64,000 nucleotides of DNA, taken from assembly GCF_019320115.1 (NCBI RefSeq), contig NC_089584.1, forward strand, positions 105,453,111-105,517,110, given 5' to 3'. Positions 1-10,847 of this stretch are shown here, piece after piece; within the stretch, counting starts at the first letter, position 1; every line of letters begins with the position of its first letter. Position numbers and translations under genes: made by a program. This DNA comes from Miscanthus floridulus. Taxonomy: Eukaryota > Streptophyta > Magnoliopsida > Poales > Poaceae. The notes below the pieces were generated by a model. It made no database searches. It was not told where the DNA came from and worked only from the letters and a program-made list of their open reading frames with translations.

Positions 1-707
1 GTTGCTACACCTTCAAATTAATTTTGCGGCTATCCTAAAGTACGTCTTTTACTTCCAATTAGTTGCTTGCATTGTGAGTGATAGCACATGATTCAGATAA
101 CACTATCGTAATATTTTGTAGACCATTGCCTATATGTTTTGTATAGGACATGCATGACCATGCTATCTATTACGAGTAGAGGATCCATAGATCATGTCGA
201 TATTGTGGAACTAGCATATATTTCTTTTACTTGATTTTCTTGCATAACGTCTTTGAACATGATCTGTAGACCAACAAATGTAATACTTTTGCTTTAGAGT
301 GTTGGCCTTGCACCAAATTCATACAGGTTCGTGTGCTGTCAGGTGCTCACAAATTAACTAAAGTTTTACTATGTTTTCCCCTTTTTTGTAGCCTCGCCAT
401 GATGCTGAAGCTGAACCTATTTTGTACGAACTCCTACCGGTACCTCTCAACTCTCTACTTATATGGATCTTGCATTTTATTTCTTAATGCATTGTGATTC
501 TAACCTGAACTACTAAACCTTCTCCTTCTTTCCACTCCCTATATTACTCTTAAGACCTTCTTTCATGATAATTCCTGATAAAATGCAGTTAGTCTCCCTA
601 TACCTCTCCCATCTTCGTTACTTATTGTGTGCTTCATTGCTTTTGTAGGAAGCACTAAGAATTACATCTCGAATTACTTCATGGCTTCACTTCCAGCACC
701 AATCTTG
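1..707 (+). repeat. Left copy of a 707-bp direct duplication
   Basis: Bases 1-707 align with 10848-11554 over their whole length with about 13 substitutions and two compensating 1-base indels, roughly 98% identity by eye. The match stops exactly at the shared heptamer AATCTTG (701-707). After it this copy continues into LTR sequence (compare 9898 onward), whereas the right copy continues into host sequence. The segment carries two exon-like blocks of a host gene. It is best read as the right end of a preceding tandem-duplicated unit, most of which lies outside the window. Confidence 0.9.
392..707 (+). pseudogene. Truncated duplicate of host-gene exons
   Basis: Two exon-like blocks, 392-439 and 649-707, sit behind pyrimidine-rich TAG acceptors. 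They repeat the exons at 11239-11286 and 11496-11562. The second is cut at 707 by the junction with LTR sequence, so this copy lacks everything downstream. Two of the three differences between the copies of the second exon are synonymous in the frame that continues from the first exon. The gene is not identified. Confidence is moderate that these are exons and high that this copy is incomplete. Confidence 0.5.
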
Positions 708-1108
708 ACTTACTAAAAGTGCATAACCATAGTAAACTAGAGTCAACCTTTTTGAGCTTTCATAACCCCATGTTATCTTGTTATGTACGAAAAGTACTTA
801 CGCTTGTTTACTTTCTATATTTGGATAAAAATCCTGGATGGGTAACAGATGTCAATGAGCATAAGGATTTTTTTGAGGACTATTAGGCTTGTGGTCAACC
901 AGTTGACCATCCCTGTGTTGGAGCTTCCATGAGAGAGTTATCTTTTTATTTTCCGCTGTGTTGTGTAAGACTATGTGATGTTATTAATCATGATGTAAGA
1001 TACATCATGATGATACTTCTTATAATTTGTCAACTTGTGTGTGTGACTGATCCCTAGGCACACATGAGTTTAGTGCATTTAATTTTATCCTTAAAATTGG
1101 GTGTGACA
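708..1108 (+). repeat. 5' LTR remnant (last ~400 bp)
   Basis: It matches 9898-10296, the end of the 3' LTR, and ends in GTGTGACA immediately before the primer site. The first ~2.5 kb of the LTR are absent. The fusion at 701-707 is the AATCTTG heptamer shared by the LTR (9891-9897) and the host sequence (11548-11554). Confidence 0.9.
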
Positions 1109-1111
1109 AAT

Positions 1112-1125
1112 TGGTATCAGAGTCG
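1112..1125 (+). promoter_or_regulatory. Primer binding site, initiator Met-tRNA type
   Basis: TGGTATCAGAGTCG starts three bases after the LTR end. It matches the usual TGGTATCAGAGC plant retroelement primer site, complementary to the 3' end of initiator methionine tRNA, with one late mismatch. Confidence 0.85.
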
Positions 1126-1299
1126 TGTTGACTATAGAACGCAAGCCTAGTTAGAAATAGTCATTTTAGCATCTTTGTTTCACTGGTTTCCTGCTTATTA
1201 TCTCATTCTTGTTATTTTATTAAAGTATTTATGCTATTCATACCTTAATCTATTATATAACATTTTTTATTCTAATTCTATCTTACTCTAAATCTATAG

Positions 1300-2175
1300 A
1301 TGTCTCGTAATCCGAAGACCGCCCGCCTCAGCACTGCAGGCTACCATGCCATGTTCACCCCCCGTGCTCCACAGGCAGAGAAGGAGATTGTGATCATCTC
1401 CGATGATGAGGTGGAACCCTTGATCGAGGATGATGAGGAGTGGATGGCTACCCCGACACCTGCACCTGCTCCTACTCCAGCTGTTGCACCTATCTATGCT
1501 GCTATAGCTACCCCAGTGGAGTCATTAGCTGCACCTACGCCTGTGCCATCCCCAGCTGTCCCTGTGGTGGATGAGGAGATAGGCTGGAAGTGCAAATACT
1601 ACTTCAAGCCAGCCCCGGAGATGGCCTACTACCACACCCTCCTTACTCATGTGCTGGATGACTACTACCCTAATCTGCATGCCTCCATCAACTATCACTG
1701 TGCAGAGTACCAGCATCCTTTGGAGGCAACCTTTTGGAAGGTAGAGTTGGTTGTCACTGCCTGGAATGACATAAAGAATGGACATGAGGTGGAGACTGTC
1801 CATCGTTCCACTACCAGACGGGCTCACACATTGGATGGCATGGAAGATGTAGCGCAGGACGCTTACATCTACTACCATGGTTGTCGTTTTGAGGCCATGA
1901 AGGAGGATCATTTTAGGTTCCTCCCTTGCAATGATCATGAGGGTAATTGGTAGGTTCTGGCACCACCAGAAAGTGACCCAACCCTGGAAGCAACAGTGCA
2001 TCATGACCATGCCATGCAGGGGGTAGATGAAGAGGTCAAGGGAGAGCTGCATGCATCACAGAGGGCCGAGAGGCGTCTCCAGAAGCAAGTTCATGAACTG
2101 TGTGCTCAACTTGGGCTGCCGCCGATCTACAAGAAGAAGCGCCGGTCGTTCACCATGATTGACACCGCCCCATAG
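1300..2175 (+). pseudogene. Extra ORF upstream of gag (ORF0), one internal stop
   Basis: A single frame runs from ATG 1300 to TAG 2173 (292 codons including the stop), broken only by TAG at 1951-1953. The protein starts basic, then has an acidic stretch (about residues 30-50) and a Pro/Ala/Thr-rich linker (50-90). It continues with a compact Tyr/His/Trp-rich region (95-215) and ends in a basic, possibly helical tail (KKKRR near residue 280). No catalytic motif was recognised. Rice RIRE3/RIRE8-type gypsy elements are described, from memory, as having an ORF between the 5' LTR and gag, so this is probably the same kind of accessory gene. The internal TAG fits decay from CAG. Function is unknown. 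Confidence 0.6.
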
Positions 2176-2865
2176 GTGTTAGGTTCCTTGTTTAAAGTTA
2201 CTACGTTGTTAGTTCGTGTGTCATGTCTAGTCTTGTTTCGTCTTTGTAAACTTTAGTGATTGGATGTTTTCTATTGTGAACTTGGATGATTTGGAGTTTG
2301 TTTGATTGCTGGAGGTTTGTGGGCATGTCCACAAAATTCCATAGATTTGAACCTTAAGTTTAGATGGAGTCTTAATGCAGATGGGTTTGCTTTATCTTAT
2401 CTCTGCTGTGCTATTTTCTGGAGCAGTTTGTGTTCTTTATCTTGTATCTCAAAATATGGACTGCCAAAAATTCTAAAATTTTTGTGGAGATATCTAGACT
2501 TCTGTATCTTTCAAATGTCTCTGGAATCACATCAATATCTATTTAGTTTTGTGAGATATAGCTATCACAAGTTGATGTTCCTGCATAGACTGGAACCCAG
2601 AACAGATTCGATTTAGCTATGTTTTTGACCATGTATATACCAGAATCTGTAAAAGTGTTCTAAATAAAAGTTGTAGCTAATCTCCTAAGCTTTCCAACCG
2701 TTCTTGGTACACCTCTGTGGAATCTTTGAAACACAAGTTATGACAGATTTACCAAACTTCTGTAATTGAATCTTGTCCAGAAAGTTTTCAGCATTGTTCA
2801 TTATCTTTTATAAGCTCTCTATAATTTGGAAATCTCTAAAATTTTGTGTATTTGTTGGAAAATAG
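2176..2865 (+). other. Non-coding spacer between ORF0 and gag
   Basis: AT-rich retroelement interior of about 690 bases with no long ORF of coding character and no motif I can name. It may act as leader or packaging sequence, but nothing in the sequence proves this. Confidence 0.4.
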
Positions 2866-4060
2866 ATGGACGCAAGAGGAGGAAGAGGCAGAGGCTGTGG
2901 TCGTGGATGTGATGCTCTCATAAATCCACCACCACCGCCACCAGTGACTATGGAACAATTGATAGGAATGCAAGCGCAGTTGATGCAAGCCATGATGCAA
3001 CACTTGGATAATGAACCTGCAAGAGGACCACCGCCTATTCAGGTCAGAGACAAGCATGGAGAATTGATGAAGGGTCGCCCTCTGGTGTTCACTCACGCCT
3101 CAGACCCCTTGGAGGCAGACGATTGGTTGCGTGCTGTAGAAAAGCAACTTAACATAGCATAATGCAATGATCTTGAGAAGGTGTTGTATGCTTCTAGTCA
3201 ACTCTAGGGAGCAGCTCAGGATTGGTGGGATTCTTTCTAGTATGGATGCCCCAACAATGCTCCTACATCACTTGGCGGGAATTCAAGGATAATTTCCGGT
3301 CATATCATATCCCCGATGTACTAGTGGAATTGAAGCAAGAGGAATTCAAGTCACTTAAGCAAGGATCCATGTCTATGGCGGAGTATCATGACAAGTTTGC
3401 TCAACTCTCATGCTATGCTCCAAATGATGTAGCTGATGATAAGGAGAAGCAATGCCATTTCCTCAAGAGACTTTATGATGGACTATAGCTCCAGCTGATG
3501 TCCAACACCTATCCTAACTTTTAGTCCTTGGTGAACCGCGCTATTGTGATTAACGATAAGCGCAAAGAGATGGAAGCCAAGAAGAGGAGACTTCAAGGGC
3601 AAGCTTCTGGAAGCAACACCCGCCCGCATGCCTATCCCCAGCAGGGTTTTCAGTAGAGGAATCAAGGACCATCTAACCAGGGAAACCATGGTTGGTACCC
3701 TCAACGTAATCAATTCCAGCAACGCCCTCATTACCAGCAATAGTTTGGTAATCAGCGCCCCCAACAACAGACCGGCAATCCAACATCACGCTAGGGAATG
3801 TCCAACAATGCTCTTGTGAAGAGTGGTGCACCCAATAACCCCAACGCATGCTACCGCTGTGGAGAAGTAGGTCACTATGCTCATCAATGTCTAAAGAAGC
3901 AGAACCAGCAAGCTCCTCAAAACCAGAATGGCAATCCAAAGTTCAACGCCCGACCACCTCACACTACTAAAGTGAACTATGTGTCATCTGATGCAGCTCA
4001 AGAGATGCCTGAGGTCATGTTGGGTACGTTCAGTGTCAACTCTACTTTTGCTACAGTACT
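2866..4060 (+). pseudogene. gag of the Tekay-type element
   Basis: Starts at ATG 2866 with a Gly/Arg-rich N-terminus and a run of prolines. The retrotransposon capsid region follows (DDWLRAVEKQL near 3118; WREFKDNFRSYHIPD from about 3275 in a different frame). A CCHC zinc knuckle lies at 3850-3903 (CYRCGEVGHYAHQC), the nucleic-acid-binding motif of nucleocapsid. The reading is broken by stops at 3160 (TAA), 3205, 3238, 3486, 3522, 3654, 3741 and 3792 (all TAG), and by a frameshift between about 3240 and 3270. The product would have packaged element RNA, but no intact capsid can be made from this copy. Confidence 0.85.
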
Positions 4061-4411
4061 TTTGATTCCGGTGCTTTGCATTCATTTATTTCCCAAGCTT
4101 TTGTTAGAATGCATAGCATACCTTTATGTGCCATGAAAAACCTCATCCTAGTAAATTTACCAGGAGGTAGCATGCTAGCTTCTTATTGGAGTCCCTCAAC
4201 TAGCATTTCCTTAAGGGGGGTAGACTTCAAAGTGAAACCTATTGTGTTGAGAACAACGAGAATTGATCTTATTCTAGGAATGGATTGGATGAAACAACAC
4301 CGAGCAGTGATTCAATGTCAGGAGAGATCTGTTGTTGTGACATCACCCAATGGAGATAGAATCTATATAGAAGTGGTTGTGCAAGCTCAGCCAACGGCCA
4401 CTGTGAATTAG
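4061..4411 (+). pseudogene. Aspartic protease domain of pol
   Basis: The active-site motif DSGA is encoded at 4064-4075 and the downstream ILGMDWM block at about 4271, a typical retropepsin arrangement that would have processed Gag-Pol. A frameshift near 4060 separates it from gag. The frame ends at TAG 4409-4411, and the same frame resumes into reverse transcriptase. Confidence 0.8.
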
Positions 4412-4444
4412 CTGGATGGTGATGCCAATAAACAAGATCGGGTT

Positions 4445-5770
4445 GTGGAGGAGTTCCCAGATGTCTTCCCCGATGACTTGCCAGGTATGCCACCTGATCG
4501 TGACATTGAATTCATTATTGAATTATTACCTAGAACTGCACCAATAGCTAAACGTCCATATAGAATGGGGGTTAATGAATTAGAAGGGCTTAAGAAACAA
4601 CTAAAAGAGTTGCAAGAAAAAGGTTTCATATGCCCCAGTTCTTCCCCATGGGGGGCACCAGTGATCTTTGTGGATAAGAAGGATGGTAGCCAATGGATGT
4701 GTGTGGATTACCGTTCACTTAATGAGGTTACTATCAAGAATAAATACCCTTTGCCAAGGATTGATAATTTGTTTGATCAGTTGAGAAGAGCCTATGTGTT
4801 CTCCAAGATTGATCTCCGCTCAGGTTACAATCAGCTAAAGATTCAAAACTCAGACATACCCAAGACAACATTCACTACACGGTATGGCTTGTATGAGTAT
4901 ACCGTTATGTCTTTTGGATTGACCAATGCACCTGCATACTTTATGTATCTGATGAATAAGGTGTTTATGGAGTTTTTGATAAATTTGTGGTGGTATTTAT
5001 TAATGGCATACTGATATTCTCCAAGACTAAAGAAGAACATGCTGAACATATAAGGTTGGTCTTGCAAAAGATTAGAGAACATAAGTTGTACGCTAAGCGG
5101 AGCAAGTGTGAGTTTTAGTTGAAGGAGGTCTCTTTTCTGGGTCATGTTGTCTCCAATGGTGGAATAGCAGTGGATCTAGGCAAAGTACAAGATATTGAAT
5201 TGGAAACCACCAACCAATGTAAGTGAGATTCATAGCTTTTTGGGATTGGCTGGATACTACAGGAGGTTCATTGAAGGTTTTTCCAAGCTTGTTAAGCCTA
5301 TGACAGCTCTGTTGGAAAAGAATACTAAATTTGTATGGTCTGATAAATGCCAGGCAAACTTTGATGAGCTAAAGAAGAGATTGACTACAGCACCAGTGTT
5401 GATTTTGCCAAATTTAAGCAAGAACTTCTCTATATATTGTGATGCATCTCGTTCGAGCCTTGGATGTGTTCTTATGCAAGGAGGAAGAGTGGTGGCATAT
5501 GCATCTAGACAATTGAGGAATCATGAGTTGAACTACCCTACTCATGACTTGGAATTGGCAGCTGTGGTTCATGCTTTGAAAATCTAGAGACATTATCTAA
5601 TTGGGCATAAGAGTGATATCTATACAGACCACAAGAGTTTGAAGTATATCTTTACCCAATCAGATCTGAATTTAAGACAATGTCGTTGGTTAGAATTGAT
5701 CAAAGACTATGATTTGGAAGTGCATTATCATCCGGGAAAAGCAAATGTCGTAGCTGATGCACTTAGCAGG
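4445..5770 (+). pseudogene. Reverse transcriptase and RNase H of pol, active site lost
   Basis: RT motifs are clear: the [15 protein letters not shown] entry block, then [35 protein letters not shown] and [11 protein letters not shown] frameshift near 4980 moves the reading to another frame. There the usual FIDD catalytic motif is replaced by FING (about 4996-5007), so both metal-binding aspartates are gone. TAG at 5116 and 5585 each stand where Trp is conserved. The RNase H part begins near 5440 ([13 protein letters not shown]) and ends with ADALSRK near 5773. This copy cannot encode an active polymerase. Confidence 0.88.
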
Positions 5771-5779
5771 AAGAGTTAT

Positions 5780-6970
5780 GCCAATGGACTTCGGTTGACA
5801 TTGATGCCAGCAGATTTGTGTGCTGAAATGGAGTATCTCAACTTGAGTTTTGGCACTAATGCAATGGAATTGGTGATAGAGCCTATATTGGAGCAAGAGA
5901 TATGCAAAGGTCAAGTGGGGGATGAAAAACTTAAAGAGATAGCGGAGAATGTAGTGCTTGGAAAGGCACCAGGGTTCAGGATGGATGAGAATGATACTCT
6001 TTGGTTCAGGAAAAGGATATGTATACCTAAAGTGAAGGCTATCCGTGATGCAATTCTGCAAGAGGCACATGAGTCTGCTTATTCTATACATCCCGGAAGT
6101 ACCAAGATGTATTTGATCTCAAAGAGAAGTATTGGTGGTATGGTTTGAAGATAGATGTGGCAGAGTATGTGGCTTTGTGTGACACTTGTCAAAGGGTGAA
6201 AGTTGAGCATCAAAGACCTGTAGGGTTGCTACAACCAATGAAGATTCCTAAATGGAAATGGGAATAAGTTGGTATGAATTTTATGGTAGGTTTGCCCCAT
6301 ACTCAAAGAGGTTATGATTCAATATGGGTAATAGTGGATCGACTCACCAAGGTTGCTCACTTTCTACCAGTCAAGACTACCTATACAGGTGCAAGGCTGG
6401 CAGAGTTGTACATGGAAAGGATAGTGTGCTTACATGGTGTTTCTAAGAAAATTGTGTCTGATAGAGGTACTCAGTTTACGTCGCAATTCTAGCAGAAAGT
6501 GCATAGATCTTTGGGGACAAAGTTGAATTTTAGTTCTGCTTACCACCCACAAACTGATGGACAGACTAAAAGGATCAACCAGATTTTGGAAGATATGTTG
6601 AGAGCTTGTGCACTGCAGTATGGTACTAGTTGGGATAAGAGTTTACCATATGCTGAGTTCTCGTACAACAACAGTTACCAGAAGAGTCTCAAGATGGCAC
6701 CTTTTGAGGCGCTGTATGGACGTAAATGTAGAATGCCTTTGTTCTGGAATCAAACTGGTGAAACTCAAGTGTTTGGACCCGATGCCCTTAGAGACGCAGA
6801 AGAACAAGTGAGAATGATTAGAGACAACTTGAGAGTGGCTCAGTCTTGACAAAAGAGTTACGCTACTACTCGTAGAAGAGAGCTGACTTTCGAAATTGGA
6901 GATTATGTGTACTTAAAGGTGTCACCAATGAGAAGTGTGAAAAGATTCAATATGAAGGAAAAGTTGGCAC
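5780..6970 (+). pseudogene. Integrase domain of pol
   Basis: The zinc-binding part is partly present (HPGSTKMY near 6085; CDTCQRVK near 6180), with a frameshift around 6145 between the two. The catalytic core reads WVIVDRLTKVAHFLP (first Asp near 6337), SDRGTQFTSQF (second Asp near 6458) and the downstream HRSLGTKLNFSSAYHPQTDGQT block. TAA 6265, TAG 6490 (at a Trp position) and TGA 6847 interrupt it. The C-terminal FEALYGRKCRMPLFW block from about 6700 is typical of plant chromoviruses. Confidence 0.86.
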
Positions 6971-7287
6971 TGAGGTATATTGGACCTTTTAAGATCCTAG
7001 AGAAACATGGAGAAGTAGCCTATCAATTGGAACTGCCTGAGAGTTTGTCAGGTGTGCACGATGTGTTTCATGTTTCTCAATTAAAGAAGTGTTTGCGAGT
7101 ATCAGAAGAGCAGATTCCTTTAGAAGAACTTGCTGTTAAGGAAGATCTCACTTATGAAGAGTATCCGATAAAAATCTTACAGATGGCAGAAAGAGTTACA
7201 AGGAGCCGAGTTATAAAAATGTGCAAGGTACAGTGGAATCGGTATATAGAGGATGAGGCTACTTGGGAAAGAGAAGATGATTTGTGA
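6970..7287 (+). pseudogene. Integrase C-terminus with chromodomain
   Basis: After the GPF/Y-like block (RYIGPFKILEKHGEVAYQLELP) and a VFHVSQLKKC segment, the C-terminus reads RVTRSRVIKMCKVQWNRY followed by DEATWERED. This matches the chromodomain-related C-terminus of Tekay-type integrases, thought to direct integration to heterochromatin. The aromatic cage is incomplete, as usual in this clade. The frame ends at TGA 7285. Confidence 0.8.
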
Positions 7288-7347
7288 AAGTCCTATCCCC
7301 AACTGTTTGAGTAAGCAATCATCCGAATCTCGAGGACAAGTTTCATC

Positions 7348-7361
7348 TTAAGGGGGGTAGA
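7348..7361 (+). promoter_or_regulatory. Polypurine tract of the Tekay-type element
   Basis: TTAAGGGGGGTAGA lies directly before the 3' LTR start (TG at 7364). It is the plus-strand priming site expected at this place. Confidence 0.8.
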
Positions 7362-7363
7362 AT

Positions 7364-10296
7364 TGTAATACCCTAAAATTTGCATTATTTTAAAATAGTA
7401 AAATTTGATTTATTTATGCAATTATATGTGCATTTCAAATTTAGCAAAATAATATTTTTTATGAAATTAAAAGTAAATATAAGGATAGAAACATGTTTAT
7501 GCATTCATGCTATTGCATATTTATTTCTGTGATCGGTGGTTTTGTTTCAAATGCTAAAAGGTTTTAAAAACCTTTTGAAAATGAGTTTGGAAATTTTATT
7601 TGGAAAAAGAAAAAGGAAATTCCTTTCCCTCCCCTCCTTTCCTCATTTTTGGCCCACATGCCATTTCACCGCCGGCCCGCTCGTTTTTCCTCCTCCCCCC
7701 TTCTCCCGTTTTCTTCCTGGGCCGGCCCAACCGGGTGAGCTGGCTACTACTTCACGTGGCCCAGCATCGCACGCCCAACCATTGCCATGCCCCTCTCTCT
7801 CCCTGCAACTGACGGCTCGGGCCCGCGTGTCGGCGCCGTCCCCAACCTCCCGCACCGCGCGTGTCAAGCCGCAACCGTCACTCCGCGCCCACGTCGCACA
7901 TCGTGGGAGCGTCTCCCCGCGCCCGGCCTCTCTAAAACAGAGCCGAGCCCGTCCCTGCTCCCCCTGATGCCTTCCCCGCTCCCTCTTGCACTCGCTCAAG
8001 CCCGCATAAGCTACAACTGCCGCACAGAAATGCTGAGATCCGCCGAGCTCAAAAAACTCCATCCCCGAGCCACCTTCGTCTGCGTTTGTCACCGCGGTGA
8101 GCTTCGTCACCTTCCCCTCCTTCTCCCCATGCATTTACTTTCACAAATCATGGCCTCTAGGGCTCTAGCCACGTACGCCCGAGAGCTCTGCATCGCTGGC
8201 CATGGCGACCGCCGCCTCGGCCCTCTCCTCCGACCGCCTTCTCGGCATGGCCGAGGTCGCATGAACCCCCGCTATCCCCCGGTGCTCTCGGATGCGCAAA
8301 CCGTGGCCCATGGGCCGAGTTCCCTGCTCGCTGCCATGTTCCTTGCTGCCGGCCATGGTTGAGCCGCCGCGGCTGCCACTGTTCCGGCCACTGTCTTCTC
8401 TCTCTCCTCCCCCAGATCTAATCCGAGCCGCCCATTGCATGATCAACGGCCACCGAAGGCCGATACCCCTTCGCGGGTGATTTTGTTAAAGAGTCCCCTG
8501 AGTTCGACCAAATAGAACCCATAGTCCTCGGCTGTTTAATTATTCCAAAATTGATTTATTTAAATCCAGAAATAGTTCATCCTATTTACATAAATGCCAC
8601 TAAATTTGTTTTGTTCATAAAAACTTCGTTTTAGCTCCGAATCAACCCGTTCAAATTGTGTTAGTTTCATAATTGCATAATCTACATGTTAGTACCACTG
8701 TTAATCATGTTTGCAACTTTTAAATTTCATGGTTAGGTTTACTTAATTAATTTGCTATAGGAAATCATGTTTAAATCATAACTTTCACGTTTTAGCTCCG
8801 ATTTTCGTGAACTTCACGTTGACGTGATCATAGCGAGACATAGATTCTTTTCATAAACATTTTATCTTGTTTTCTATACTGCTGGTGTACTGTTCTAATT
8901 ATAGGATTGTTTGCTTTGCATGAATGCCTTTGGAATGTTGTATGTTGGAGTGTTGGTCGCGTTCAGACGGTGAGGAGAACGTTGGAGACCAAGAGTTCTT
9001 TGACGACCAGTAGGACCAGTAGGAGTTTGCTAACCAAGGCAAGTATAGCATGGAATCTACCTTGATGCCTATTCACATTTATTAATTACTCATTTGCATG
9101 TGTCTAATTTTGATACCCGTAAGGACATCCTAGTGTTTGATTATCCTGTTCCTTGTTCTCCTATGGGTTATATGCATATGGATAGTTTGCTAGCGCTCAA
9201 AATAACTATACATGATCTACATAACGAAATAATGGTTCTATGGAATGAAAAGGTAAAATTGACTTTTAAACAACTAAATTATAGGGCGAAGGAGCAAATG
9301 ACTTTCGATCATGATGCTCTCGGCCCTCCATAAAGACTTATCTGTCGGCAAAAGCTAGGACTGACAGTGCAACCATGAGGGTCACATGGCTCTAACTTTA
9401 GCTCAGTAATATGACCCTTTTCTAGCTTGTTAGAGGTTACCTTTATGGCATAAAAGGGCTTGCCACATTGGGTATAGGATTGCCTCTGTTCCTATGTGTA
9501 TAGCCGCGATGGATATGTGCCATAGGAAAGGGTGGGTTCCTACATCTGCCTACCGAGGAAATCTAGCGGCCCTTACTTGTTAGAGAAACCTATGAAATGG
9601 CTTCTTGTGTACCCTGCCTGCTCAACTTGGTAGTGATATGGGAGTAATTAACCTGGGCATATGGGAATCATGACTTGCAGTGAATGTGCACAACCTCTGC
9701 AGAGGGTTACAAACTATTATAACAGCCGTGCTCACGGTCACGAGCAGCCGAAAAACTCATAGAATAACTGAATATTTATTGTTGCTCATTTATGATGTTC
9801 TATGAGGATAATATGATACAATTGATTCTGATATCTGATCACATGGGTTTAATTGGGGCTTAAGCATAACCTGATAATAACTAATGATAAAATCTTGACT
9901 TACTAAAAGGGCATAACCACAGTAAACCAGAGTCAACCTTTTTGAGCTTTCATAACCCCATGTTATCTTGTTAAGTACGGGAAGTACTTACGCTTGTTTA
10001 CTTTCTATATTTGGATAAAAATCCTGGATGGGTAACAGATGTCAATGAGCATGAGGATTTTCCTGAGGACTATTAGGCTTGTGGTCAACTAGTTGACCGT
10101 CCCTGTGTTGGAGCTTCCACGAGAGAGTTATCTTTTTATTTTCCGCTGTGTTGTGTAAGACTATGTGATGTTATTAATCGTGATGTAAGATACACCATGA
10201 TGATACTTCTTATAATTTGTCAAATTGTGTGTGACTGATCCCTGGGCACACATGAGTTTAGTGCATTCGAATTTATCCTTAAAATTGGGTGTGACA
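7364..10296 (+). repeat. 3' LTR, 2933 bp
   Basis: Begins TGTAATACCC after the polypurine tract and ends GGGTGTGACA. Its last 400 bp match 708-1108. A GC-rich block at 7650-8480 gives several long but unrelated open frames that look like base-composition artefacts. The rest is AT-rich. No element domain is encoded inside it. Confidence 0.9.
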
Positions 10297-10455
10297 ATAT
10301 ATATATATAGGGAGAGTATATATATAGGGATATTTACCATAACGTTATAGTAAACCACTTAGCAAGGAGTTACTATAATCTCATAAATTAACATAGTAAT
10401 TATCGTAACTCAAAGTGGCTATAGAATAAGTTATTTTATAGCCCGCTACATGTTA

Positions 10456-10537
<82 letters not shown>

Positions 10538-10847
10538 GCACGGCATACAATATTTTCTCTCTCTCTACCAAATCCACCAGTACCATCGGCCCTGTAACGA
10601 GTCTTGGGTGATCACATACTGCCACTAGAGTCAGGGGCTATTATATATACTCCCAGATTTGCAATTTGTGAAAAACATATATGTATTTGTCATTTATGTT
10701 GATGTATCTGAATTAATGTCAGTACTATTCCCATATGTGGTACTCTCTAATTTGTACAAATCTACATTTTGAATGGTATACTACATCCTTTAGTTGTAGA
10801 CAAGTATCCAGCCTACAAAGTGTAAGGGCGTTTTCATATTCTGGTAC
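10297..10847. other. Intergenic/intronic DNA with a long TA microsatellite
   Basis: No gene is visible. The segment follows the LTR end directly and holds a short AT run at 10297-10308 and a long dinucleotide array at 10457-10530. Confidence 0.6.
10457..10530. repeat. (TA)n microsatellite, about 37 units
   Basis: Uninterrupted alternating TA from 10457 to 10530. Such arrays expand and collapse readily and are also a common assembly weak spot. Confidence 0.95.

Larger units (their letters stand above)
708..10296 (+). mobile_element. Ty3/gypsy chromovirus (Tekay-type), 5' LTR truncated
   Basis: This is an LTR retrotransposon with, in order, a 5' LTR remnant, a Met-tRNA-type primer site, an extra ORF upstream of gag, gag with a CCHC knuckle, protease, reverse transcriptase, RNase H, integrase, a chromodomain, a polypurine tract and a full 3' LTR of 2933 bp. 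Chromodomain plus this order places it among chromoviruses; the LTR length and TGTAATACCC start suggest the Tekay/Del clade. Only the last ~400 bp of the 5' LTR remain, because a tandem-duplication junction cuts it at 708. The remnant differs from the 3' LTR at about 18 of 400 positions. Many stops, several frameshifts and a lost RT active site show that it is inactive. Confidence 0.92.

Noticed and set aside
7536..8480. Several long open frames in the 3' LTR of the Tekay element
   Set aside because: All lie in a GC-rich block of the LTR, overlap on both strands, and have Pro/Arg/Ser-rich translations without domain resemblance. High GC removes stop codons by chance.
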